Positions 36,679-47,640 of a stretch of 64,000 bases of DNA are shown here, in pieces. The DNA lies in NCBI GenBank assembly GCA_947579665.1, contig OX388346.1:86182615-86246614 (forward strand), given 5' to 3'. The notes beneath the pieces are model-generated. The model ran no database searches, was not told where the DNA came from, and saw only the letters and a program-made list of their open reading frames with translations. Every line of letters starts with the position of its first letter. Position 1 is the first letter of the stretch. The DNA is from Sympetrum striolatum. Lineage: Eukaryota > Arthropoda > Insecta > Odonata > Libellulidae. The translations under genes and the position numbers were made by a program.

Positions 36679-39600
36679 TTTTGTTATAAAATTTGTACAA
36701 GTGAGTTTTTACTTTTGTAAGTTAACCTCTATTGTATTTTATGAGCCCTGCGGAAGTTGCATCATGTTCGGAATTGAGCCATTGCATTCGGGTCATCCGT
36801 GACAGCACTTGGCTGAGGATGAAGTTGAACTAGTTTGGAGATGTGGACATGATATGTGGTAGCATAACATGTTGTAAACTTCATATCAAGTACTTTTTGT
36901 ATTATATTTAACGAAAATACACATAAATGTAAAACAAATGGTAATTATGAAGTGAAATTACGTAAAAGATAGTCTTCTACGTCCTCCGCAATTACATCAG
37001 TGATTAAAACTCGTAGTAATAAGCGAGGTCTTGTGGACATCCATCATGAGGAATGATGAAAATGATGGTGATTGTTATTGAAACCAGTCCAGTGTTTTCA
37101 TAAAAGAAACTGTTGGGGAAATTTCTCCATATCGTATTTTATTCTTCATTGGTGATATTTTAGAAAATATCGTTAACTTTAAGGTTCAGAATAAGCGTCA
37201 CGTGAAGCACTATTCGAACCTTATTTAAAGCCCTGGCGATAGCTAATGAAGCTGTGTCGCTGACTTTCAAATTGCTTCACGTTGCAAACGGAAATCTTTA
37301 TCGACTCCTCGTCGTATTCTAAAGTCGGGGAATCGCTGAAGCCTTCAACTTTAGTAGAGCTGCGGTTCTATTTACAGAAGTTAACGACAGAAGCCATAGT
37401 TTCAAAACAATTAAAAGAACATTTGAGCTAGGTGAGATGGAAATCTCTAATTTGGGAGAAATTTAGAGACCGGAGCAGGGGGGAATAAGAGCTACAAAAA
37501 GCATTCTAAGGAAGCCGAACCAGAGAGATGTGAGAGAAGAAAAAGTGGATGAAGTTATAATCGCAGGAAATTTCGGTAATGAATGCCATAACGTCGAAGG
37601 CATCTTTGCGTTGGAACGTCTTTCTGAGAAATGAATCGATTACGGGTTGCGGACAGAGGCACGCTTCCCAAATGGGCGGACCGAAAAAATCAAAAAAAAA
37701 TGTTGACACGAACAGAATTTCTTTGAAATCAGAGCGATGGGATTCAGCTGAAATATATAAAAAAAGAAGCAGTGATGAAATGATTTATCGTGGATTTTGT
37801 TCCGAGTGTACAGAATCCTTTGTGAAATCAACCAGTTAATTCAGTTAAATTAAGTTAGTCCAAGTTATTGATATGGATTCTAACAATCCCCGAGAGTCTT
37901 AAATTAGATATCATAAATTTCCTGATTCATTAGATAAGGACGATTTTAGCATAAATATATATATTATAAATTGTATGTAACCAATATTCATGGATAGCAT
38001 TGTTCCCATTTATCTTAATGGACTGGAATGTATACCAAAACTATCACATAAAAATATGAAATCGTTAGCATATTAGACATTTGAAACCAAGTGAATTAAC
38101 TTTTCATCTTAGAACGATCATTTGCTATTCTTACACAAACTTTTATATTTTAGTTAAAAATAAAATAAAATATCGGATTTAATTTTAAATAAGCTAGTAA
38201 TGTTACATTTTTAAGTCTTATAATCATTTAGCACCATTTATCAATGCATTTTAAGATTTTCTTTCTTCAGGGTGTAGAGATAAATGCCAGAAAATTTGAA
38301 ATTTTGGAGAAGAAACTAAATTCTGCCCTTTAGCTAAGATTTTGGGGTAAAACGCAAATTACTAAACTTTAAAAAGACATATATTAATTTTTTAAACAAA
38401 TTGAGATCATCAACTGAAATACACACTTGTGTGTACAGCACATCACATCACTTGTGTGTACTACGAGCACTGAACATATGTAGTTATTTTGTAACAGTAG
38501 TAAACATACAAATAAAACTATCATAATATAACAACGTACTGTTAATTCAACCACTAAAACTATAATGATGTATTGATCAATTATTTGAACATGCTGAGTA
38601 ATATTCGTAGTCAAAAATTAAGCTTAGAGCAAAGGAGTAACGACGTATTCGGGAAATAATGCATAATAGCACACGTTCTACGAATTCATCGATATTTCTC
38701 CGATGAAGTTAATTTATCGATAACCAGAATCTTCCGTGGTCTTCCAGAGCGTAACATGGAGACATGCAAATGAAGCAGTCTTAGAATAATTAGCCAAGTC
38801 CAGGTTATTCCGGCACGTGCCACGGTCGAAGATGCTCGTCACTCAGCTGTTCATCTCTATTCACAACAGCAAAAACCTCTCTTTCTTTCTCCTCTGGTGC
38901 ACGAGCCATTTAAATCGGCGTGCCGCTAAATCTAACGGATGTCAACAACATAAAAATGAAAAGACGCGAAGCAAGAACCGAGCAACAAGAACCTAAAGAA
39001 CGAAGTTATTTTCGTGAAGTGGAAGCCGAGCGAACTTATAACTCGCGGAATGACGAATACGTAACTGTAACGCCATAAAAACTCATTCATTTTCTTCAAT
39101 CGAAAGGCTGTTTACGGCAGAAAATGCGCTGCTTTTGAAATGGATCGTCCCATCGAGGAAACTGGTTTCCTCAAGGCCTCTATTCTCTGCGGATCGCGGA
39201 TTAAGAGTGGATGATGATTACTTTAGTGCATACGTCAGAGACAGGTGCATTTTATAACGTTTATCGACTATAAAATCCTAATTAGCTTTATAAGCTATGC
39301 TATTTCCTTATTTATCATGGTACATTGTCGCTTCTCACTACTATCTACGTAAGGATACTAAACATTAAGAATATCTAATTTGTATTATGCTAATGTTTCA
39401 TTCCTCTTCACATTCGTTTTTGTATTATATTCCAGTGCGTCATTAAAATATGATTCCTACATGTATATGATTCATCTCCCCTATTTTTCTGTAAATACGA
39501 GTTAATTTTATTAAACGACTTCAGCCTCTTCACAAGAAACGACAGGCAAACACTTTACTAATGTACTTTCAATTTGAGTGATGCAGAAATCTAAAAACCA

Positions 39601-42204
39601 ATGTTTGCTCTCTTTCTATAGCAGCTGTTTTAAAATCTCGTCAAACAATCCGGTGGGAGAATATAGAATTAACTTTAATATTGCCGCATATACAATGATG
39701 ACTTACTCAATATAAGAGGGATATGCAACTTAATTATATAATTTAATGCTGACAAGGGAGTATCGTAATATCATCTATAAAATATGAGCCAATCTCACGG
39801 CGACTCAAAATTAATGATACAGGTTTACTTCTCGAGTTATAAAATGGAAAAAATGACTACGCATTTTAACTGCAAAGCAGCTGCAGACATTGTCAGTAAT
39901 GTGTACTGTCAGCAAGACGATCAAACGTTGTAAAAAAAGATCTTGCGTACCTTTTTGGTTTAAAAAGCTAATTTCATGAAACGCTCCATCTTGAAAAATT
40001 ATAATTTTATGATAGAAATCAAATTTTTAAGGATAAAATTGTTATTTAATATCCACGTTTAGCCATGATTTTACACGGGAATTTTTTATTTTAATCGATG
40101 CACTGATTCAAGTATTCAACAATATTTTGCCATCGACATATTCTAGGCATAAGTTTTATCGTGATTTGATTTTCTGCAATTATATGGTAAAAATGAGTAA
40201 ATATTTTTTACTGAGTTAATTAGCCGAAACATCAGATAGATCAATTGAACGGTGCATGCAAGCAACGGAACTTCCCGGGTAAATGCATGTGTACGCGGTT
40301 ATGTGGCTCTTGTGTTTCTTCAAGTGAACTACAATTGCCCTTGAACCCAGAACGTGGAATCAAAAATAAACATTTTGGAATGCGTTTGTTTTTATCTTCA
40401 ACTGAGTTCAATTTCTACCTGCCATCAAATTGGATTCTTTAATCGATAAACATTTTTACGTAGCTCTAATAATTTTCTAATAAAAATGTTTCCCAGAGGA
40501 GGCTGTTTTAACTACTCATTAAATACTTTTCCTTCCGATATACACCATTGGAAAAACGTTCCCCTTCTCTAGTATTCATTTAAAAATATTCTGTCACAGC
40601 TCTTGATCATGTCAATCGCTAAAATTTATAATAAATTAGAGTATTATCTAATTGATAATGTTGAATTAAGATCCTGAGGTCCCTCAATATTTGCTTTGGT
40701 AAAAACAGAACTTAGTTGACAAAAGTAGGAATATGAACGTTTTCATTATTAGTTAAATGTTGACAAAATGTGTCGTGATTAAGGAGGGTTATTTCTATTT
40801 TCTTGTAGCAAGTCAAGTCATTTATTTTGTATTATTCATAAACCTGTCATTTATTTTTTACATGGGATGTTTTTAGACGGATTTGGATGGAAACATAAGA
40901 TTATAAATCAATCTGATAAGGCTCGTCTAAATGCTGAATCTTTTTATTCTTTCTTTTAATCTCGGTAGAGAATTACTCCGATTTATATGTGACCGATTTA
41001 CTCGTCCACGTGCGATATTGCTTTTCACAGATTTGCAGGTTGTTCATTGGATTAAATAAGATTTATGTGGAGACGCTCATATTTTATTTGCCGTTCTAGC
41101 AAGAACATGATTCCGTTTCATTCTTAGCGACCAAAATTTGAAACATGCATTTCTCTGTTTGCAATTGTAGTTTAATTTGTAGAAACGCATCTATTTAGCA
41201 TGGGTACTATCGTTTTTTATTTCAATCAATCTCTCAGATAATATCAAGAAGTTAGATTCGATGAAGGTTGCATGTACACTTAAATTTTATTCCTTATCCT
41301 TAATTGTATCCTTTCATTTAATTATATCCATTATTTTATCTTATTGTTTTAACTATTCTTGGTCTAAATTTAAAATTCAATTTTCTTTTTCATTCTGCAA
41401 GAACCAAAACCATACGCTATTATAAACAAATGTAATTATTTATTTCCTCTTAATTGAAGTAAGGAGCGTATCGATGACTTTATACTAACTGTATCCTATT
41501 ATGGATTGAACAGTTCACCGTGATTATGAACGCAATTGCGTGGAACGTCAAGGGATAGTCCGCTATAAATAGAAATAGGTACGATTTGAGTTCGTAATTT
41601 AGACGTCTCTCTTTAAAAATCACCGGAAAGGCGCCTTCCATTGAGCTTCAGATGATCTCCTCCTAGATTATTTGATTCCCATTCTCACTCTACTAATAGC
41701 CGCACTCCCCTGTTGCCGCACCCTTTCCTCCCCACGCCCTCAGACAAGGATCGCTCAGGGGAGCGGAAACCGGAAGTCATGTGACCGGAGTGGATGAGGG
41801 CCTCCTACTTACTCCTCTTCTTGAATGGCGGGAATCGACTCAAGACAAGTGAGTCGCGTTATTAGCGCCAAATTAATTCGTGAGCGTCTCCAAAACCAAT
41901 CTTTCATAACTCTTCAATCCTCTTGAAAGATGAATTCGCGATGAAGCGGAAATCGCTAACTAGGCAAAGCAGGGAAATTGGGTAACTGAATTGAATAATT
42001 GGATGTACTTGTATATAGCACAAAAACTATAAGAAACGCAGCCGGGGTTTCACAAGTTAGCTCCATCACCTGGCGTTTGACTCCAAGGCCGAGCTCAGAT
42101 CTGTTCTTTCTAGTGTTGAACACCTGACGATGGAGCTGAATTATGAAACGTAGATTGGGTGTATTGGCTTTAACTTTCTCAAGTCACATTACCTAATTAG
42201 GAAA
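36679..42204. other. non-coding, no recognised gene
   Basis: Mostly AT-rich. GC-richer patches at 38740-39190 and 41640-41860 have no readable protein. A 13-base direct repeat (CACTTGTGTGTAC) occurs twice within 38425-38465. Near 42124 the CTGACGATGG…GAAACG sequence resembles the motif at 36642 but has no stem III. It lies 80 bp before a LINE fragment and may belong to it. Confidence 0.45.
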
Positions 42205-42700
42205 TCGAAAATGAAGATTCGCCGGACAGAGATAAGACCTGTGATTATGTATGGCTCAGAAACATGGTCCATGACATCCGAGAGGAGCTACTTAAAAGAT
42301 GTGAAAGGAAAGTACTGAGAAAAATTTTTGTTGCGACAAAGAAATTCTCCCTTCTCCAGAGAATGGAGAATACGGAAAAATTTTATAACTAGATGGGTTC
42401 TTTAAACCCTAATGATGAACCTTAACATAATTTCAGAAATCAAGAGTAATAGATTAAGATGGTTATGACAAGTTGAGAGGAAGCCTGAAGATAGTATGGT
42501 CAAGAAGATATACTTTGACATCCAGGTGGCAGAAAACTGAGCCTAGGACCTCGGTAAAGATGACTGGATAATGATCTGAGAAAAATGAAAATATGAAGAT
42601 GAAAAACGTATGCAAGAGATCGTGTTGACGGGGTCAACATTACCAGAAAGGTCGAGGCACTACAAGGGCTGTAGGGCGCTGAGGAGTAAGTAATAAGATA
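42205..42700 (+). mobile_element. LINE C-terminal fragment, type C
   Basis: Translated in shifting frames this reads IRRTEIRPVIMYGSETWSM, WRIRKNF, ISEIKSNRLRWL, ERKPEDSMVKKIY and KVEALQGL. These are in order the post-RT segments of a common arthropod LINE group, whose usual forms are RPVxxYGSETW, EIKSNRLRWxGHVxRM, PEDRMxKKIY and EALQGL at the C-terminus. At least three frameshifts and several stops are present, and the RT core upstream is missing, so this is a 5'-truncated dead insertion. It differs in sequence from families A and B. The exact 5' boundary is uncertain. Confidence 0.8.
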
Positions 42701-42730
42701 GAGTATTGGTTTGTAAGTTCAAACTTATAC

Positions 42731-43264
42731 CTAAAAAGAGACTTTTACGCAAGAATAATTGTGAAGGAGGTATATAGTTAATACAAGCCAAAGGAAACGG
42801 TAGGTCGAAGCAAAACTTGAATGCGCTTCCTTTTTAATCAAATCACTACAAATCAATAAAAAAACCTCTAGGATTTTCTGTAAAGTTGGATAAATGGTAC
42901 GAGATACTTTGAAAGGGGGATATACAGATATATAAGTTTCATCCAGATGAAATGGGGACTCCAAAACATCGCATGGATTACGAAGATCGATTTCAGAGAG
43001 AAAGGTGCGTGAATGAGTGCAAATGTGGGAGGAAAAGGATGTCTCGCGTGCGATCTCTTTTATGCGAGCAATTATTCTCCATCTCAAAATCGCCTTTTTT
43101 CCTTTTGTCTCCGTTTTTTGTCTCCGAACGGCAAAATATCCATCCGCTCGCCATCGACGCAGGAAATCGGGAAAATCTCGAATCGCTGAAGGCGAAGAAA
43201 AAAGAAGCGTCATAAAGTGGTAGCACATCCACAGCAGGTGATTTCTAAGAAGGAAAAAATTCAA
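42731..43264 (-). CDS. unrecognised open reading frame, longest in the window
   Basis: An open frame of about 177 codons starts at a TTG, with the first ATG 12 codons in. No domain, signal peptide or catalytic motif is recognisable. The predicted protein is rich in aromatic and basic residues with a hydrophobic patch near the C-terminus (FLWLVLTIYLLHNYS). The other strand and other frames are also fairly open at 42950-43230, where GC content is higher, which lowers the weight of the frame. No splice sites or poly(A) signal were tied to it. It sits directly after the type C LINE fragment. Chance remains the most likely explanation. Confidence 0.12.
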   Translation of the reverse strand: MNFFLLRNHLLWMCYHFMTLLFSSPSAIRDFPDFLRRWRADGYFAVRRQKTETKGKKAILRWRIIARIKEIARETSFSSHICTHSRTFLSEIDLRNPCDVLESPFHLDETYISVYPPFKVSRTIYPTLQKILEVFLLICSDLIKKEAHSSFASTYRFLWLVLTIYLLHNYSCVKVSF

Positions 43265-43880
43265 TCCTTTCGGAAGGCGACTCCTTGGGCCATAAAGCTA
43301 TTGATAAACCAGATGCGCATTACTTTTTTCCTTTGGTAATTCACCGAACGGACGTCGCCTATCACGAAATGGGTTCGTGAGTTTTTTTTTTCGGATTGCG
43401 ATCCTTCGTTATGCGATGATTACTTCAAATGAATCTCGCTGGATAAGGAGTTTGTGAGGATAAAGGAAGAGCTAATCTCGAAAGTTAATCCGTAAAATGT
43501 GCGATGAAAGCTGCGGGCTCCGCGATTGGGTTGAAGTAAGATGAGGGAGGATTCGCTATAAAGAGAAATTGGAAAACAAATGAACTGGGATAAGTTTATG
43601 CGTAGATGTGAAACATTATGCAAAGACTAAAATGTGACAATTACTCCACGCTGAACAAAAGAATTTTGGAATAAATCGATTCTTTCACAGGCTGATATTT
43701 ATTAATAAGGTTACCTTGAAATATTCGAATTCCTACTATTTCCCTCAAGTTGGATAAGTAATGACCTGTAATTGTTATTGAATTTGAGGGAATTGCCAGC
43801 AAATGTTTCTGCAGCCAGTGGTAGAGAACACGATAGAGCAATGGGTAATGTGTAATGGGTAACCTCATTTAAATATGCAT
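43265..43880. other. non-coding spacer
   Basis: Between the unrecognised frame and the next LINE fragment. Only short overlapping - strand open frames are present and nothing is recognised. Confidence 0.45.
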
Positions 43881-43883
43881 GTA

Positions 43884-44330
43884 GTGGATCCTGCCGAAAA
43901 GTGTTGTATCTGTGAATTAGAGAAGGCACAACGGAAAGCAACACCTTTTGTCAAGAATAGTAACAATTCAATCAGCGATACCCAGATGCTTCAGCACGCA
44001 GGATGGGAATCTTTAGAAGAAATAAGATTTTATATTTAAGGTTTCCTCCATAAATTGTAGAGCTTGTGCTCTCTTGATGAATGCTGAGGACATTACGTGT
44101 CCTCCTAGTTGAATGGACCGTTAGATAATTAGGGAAATAAATGCTGATTACAAAACTTGTTCCTCCAAGAATTCATTTTTTGTGAACGATATGCAGCAGT
44201 AACCGACAAGGGTATGTCATATGAAGTATGGTCACTGTGCATGCACCTCCTGGCCATACCCATGCCACTGGCCAAAAGGTATAATGCACGTAGATTTGGA
44301 TATGTTAGCTGATTTCCAAGCAAGCTATCC
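43884..44330 (+). mobile_element. LINE C-terminal fragment, family B
   Basis: From 43884 a 51-codon frame reads VDPAEKCCICELEKAQRKAT, PFVKNSNNSISDTQMLQ and HAGWESLEEIRFYI before a stop at 44037. This is the post-RT segment ELEKxQRKA…MLQxLGWESLEERR of CR1/Jockey-type LINEs. Further on, in other frames, ALLMNAEDITCPP-like sequence follows, and then the shared CAAGAATTCATTTTTT DNA near 44166. The 3' part (44250-44310, CATGCCACTGGCC…GTAGAT) is an eroded form of the family end block seen at 27405. It is 5'-truncated with no RT core. Confidence 0.8.
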
Positions 44331-46869
44331 TAAAGATATAAACTGATTTGAATCTTGAACCATTCGTGGATGACGCTACAACTCAACAAATAAATACTTT
44401 GAAAGAGGTGATGAGTCACAGTTACTTCACTTTCATTTCCAAGTTCTACCAATTGATAGAATGTTCATTCATCTTTTCCGAGAGATTTAAGAGCAAATTT
44501 TAAGGTAAAAATACGAATAGTATTGAAATTTTATCGATTTGAAAAATGAAATGTGTCTAAAAATGCTTTCGGGAATTTTCCAATCGTAAAGCAATGCTTC
44601 TCCCGCAAAATTTACAAGTTCGCCTCATTAAAAAATCGCATTAATGACTTATTTCATAATTTTCAACAAATTAAGACGGTTTCCGCCATTGCAGATTTTC
44701 TTTGCCGACTGTCCTTCGACAATCCTCGAGAGATTTAACGGCCATTAAGACAGAAAAAATACAAGGCCAGAACTATAGGATCGGATAGAAGGAAGAGGAT
44801 GAGCTATTAAGTAAAGAGATGAGCTAGAAAAGGAGTGGGTAATGTTTTATTCTCACGGAAACTCGTCTTCTTTCTCTTAAAATAGTCCGAAGGGATAAAC
44901 GATGCAGGAAGTGTAAAACCGGATTGGATAATGATGACAAAGGAAAAAAGAGGGCTTTAATGAATGGCGCGGAAACAAACAAGAGTGGCGGTGCGCAAAA
45001 AGGCTCGGAAGGTGACGCGTGGAAAGAAATTCGTACGCCTCACTCGAGCGCAATTGTTTTCTCGAGCGGAGATGAATATTTGGACGGGGATTCCGCGCAT
45101 TTCGGTGGGAAAAGGCGTTTAAGTCATTTCAGCGCGTTAATCGCCGCTAATTGATACACAGATCTTCAATCTGCGAACGCTGAGTACACTCATGAGATGC
45201 CGCTGCCTTTCTTAAGCTTTTAAAGTTTATTTTGTGGAAAGAAAGGTTGGGAAACGTGTCGAAGGTAAATACATCGATTCTTATTAATCCTCTTTTACGT
45301 AAACGAGTCCGCTAAAATAAATATGTCAAGGGGAGAGTGCAAAGTATACAAATGTTCTTTCTTCCATCTTGCTCAATGATAGCCGATTGTGAGTGCATCA
45401 AGAGATGCGCACGAGCGAATTGGGATGCAGTTGGAATTGATTAAAAGAGGAGTAATATGTTTGGGAAAGACAGGAATTAATGTAATGACTAATGAAGAAG
45501 AAGATGATGAAAAGCGAGGAAAACTTGGTTTTATTTGGTGAATGAGATGTTAAATAGATTCATAAAGCTTTAGAAATTGAAGAGAATGTATAAGTGGATT
45601 TATAGATAAGTGTAATTCAGAAGTTTAATGCAAGGGGAAAATATGGAGAAATTTTATAAATAAACAGAGAAAAATAAAAGGACTTGGATTGAATGGCTGG
45701 TATCTAAATTTTCGGTGCAGATCGTAAAGGAGGACGATTAATCCGTTGTTTTCAATATCAAGAAATTAGATTGAAAATACCGTAACTTTCCATCACTTCA
45801 TTAACATTTCTTTATCCAGCCTTTTAATATTGATTTTTAAGCTCATTTATAAAGGTGTATAAGGCAAGTCTACTTCATCTAGTTTTCATTTAGTATTTCT
45901 TCTAAATAAAATAAATATTAAATATAAGAATCAAAAGTACATAGAATGGTCGTTCAATACTAAAATAAACCTAACAAATATAATAAAAACTTATGGAAAA
46001 AGTTTACAGCATTTCATTACCAAAACGTTTTGCTCTGACACGCCCGTGATACTAGGACCCCTTTTGCACACCCAACACGTTTAACTATGCACCAAAACCA
46101 AGTATGAAAAAGCTTTATAATGCTGTTTTCTTTATCAAGACTCTATGTAATACATAAGCAAAACCGATTGAACCATAGGCAACGCATTCCCTTGAAGAGC
46201 ATCGCTGGTTTGCGGTTCGATGGCTAACGAAATTTGATGGAAAAACGCGAGGGCATTTCAACAGGTTGTTTTTCCTGAAGGGAAGCCACGTGGAAAAAAG
46301 GTCATATCCCATAGAATGCCAACTGTGACGTATAATTCAGTAGTATGGCCGCCGTTTTTAGGGAAGTTAGTCCATATAGGTCGCCGAGAGAAGCAGATAA
46401 AGAGCAAAATAGAAGGGAAATTTCACTGAAACCCGATTTCTAGAAAAACGAACATAATAGGTAGAAGTCGGACAAAAAGCAGCGCCCGATGGAATGCTTC
46501 GGATATTGTGTGATAGCTTCTGATATATAAAAATATATGGGTCAGCGAATGTTCCATTCATGTATGCACACAATAGGACGGAAATTTAAGATATCTATTG
46601 AGGTCGCGCGAGAGGAGATAATATAATCCATTCATAAATTCAATCCATTTTTCCATTGGTAGTGAGATACACAAAGAATATGTATCTCGGCTTTGGGCTA
46701 CAACCAATCATCCTTTCGTGGATCTGAATGCGCCAAGGAATATTACGAATAGTGTTGGCTTTGATAACCCCATATATCGCCTGGAATATTATATGGCTAT
46801 GACCTGAAATAGCTTGCAGAATCGACACAATATTTACTACATATAGAAGTACGTTACGTTCTGGAGGGA
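44331..46869. other. non-coding, no recognised gene
   Basis: A GC-richer patch at 44900-45170 carries a 76-codon + strand frame without recognisable motif. The remainder is AT-rich and partly purine-rich, with no repeat match to other parts of the window. Confidence 0.45.
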
Positions 46870-47345
46870 GATCGCTATCAAAACAAGGATGCAGCTTTAT
46901 CAGTACATACTAGTGCCTGCTATATTATACATAGAGTAGAAAGTATACCATGGCAAGATAAACACATAAGAAAAATTCAGACCAGCGAAATGAAATATTA
47001 AAGAAGAGCGATAGACTAAACCGGAAGAGACAGAGTGCGTAAAGAGAGAGTAAGAGAAAAGGTAAAAGAGAGATCACTGGAGAAAATCATAGAGGGAAGA
47101 CAATTAAAATGGTATAGGCATCCATTTAAAATGGAGGATTATTGGATTGTGAAGTAAGAACTCGAAGGAGCATACATAAAAGTGAAAAGAGAAAAAGGGT
47201 TGACAAAGAATAAAGATACTGTAAGAGATGAGAAAAATTCAGAAGAATCAGGAAGAATGGAGGAACAAGGGACGAAGAAAATGGGCTGAGGCAACCTCCT
47301 CGACGCTGAGAGGCAAAAGGGGATGAAGAAGAAGACATTGGACTG
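46870..47345 (+). mobile_element. LINE C-terminal fragment, type D
   Basis: Reading through frameshifts gives IKTRMQLYQYILVPAILYIE, then KINT-KIQTSEMKY (about 46960-46990), then ERQLKWYRHPFKMEDY near 47100 and KWAEATSSTLRGKRG near 47280-47320. These match in order the post-RT part of another widespread arthropod LINE group: KxRIYxSILIPTLLYGSE, the KRKIQxSEMKYLRR segment, the RQLKWYGHLxRM segment and the RKWAExxSSTLRGKRG end. Stops are frequent and the RT core is absent. It is purine-rich, as LINE coding strands here usually are. It differs from families A, B and C. Confidence 0.75.
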
Positions 47346-47399
47346 AACTCACTGAGAGGATGAATCAAGCCAGAATGAAAAATGCAGTAAGTTTTGAAT

Positions 47400-47640
47400 A
47401 GAAGTGATACAAAAGGGAGAGGAAGACCATAATAAAAAATAGTATGGAAACCATATCATGGAGAAAGCAAGCTGAATGAGATTAACAAAAGAAGTACTGA
47501 ATAAATTATCTAAAAAATGCTTAGGAGAAGACAAATGCGAAAAGGGCTCGATGAAATAAAGGAGGGATATGTTATAAAGTTAGAGAGAGCATTAAGGTGG
47601 GAATTTCAGGCCGCGTGAACCTACAAAAAAGTACAGATGA
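47400..47640 (+). mobile_element. possible LINE family A 3' tail
   Basis: The peptide KGLDEIKEGYVIKLERAL near 47540-47590 resembles KLLDDIKGGVS at the end of LINE copy 2, and the final GCGTGAACCTACAAAAAAGT matches the family A end ATGAACCTATCAAAAGGT (4248) and ATAAACCTACCGAAACG (11845). The upstream boundary with the type D fragment is unclear. Confidence 0.4.

Noticed and set aside
42121..42160. Second hammerhead-like motif
   Set aside because: The core CTGACGA and GAAA are present, but stem II does not pair and stem III is missing. It is mentioned only as a possible relative of the motif at 36642.
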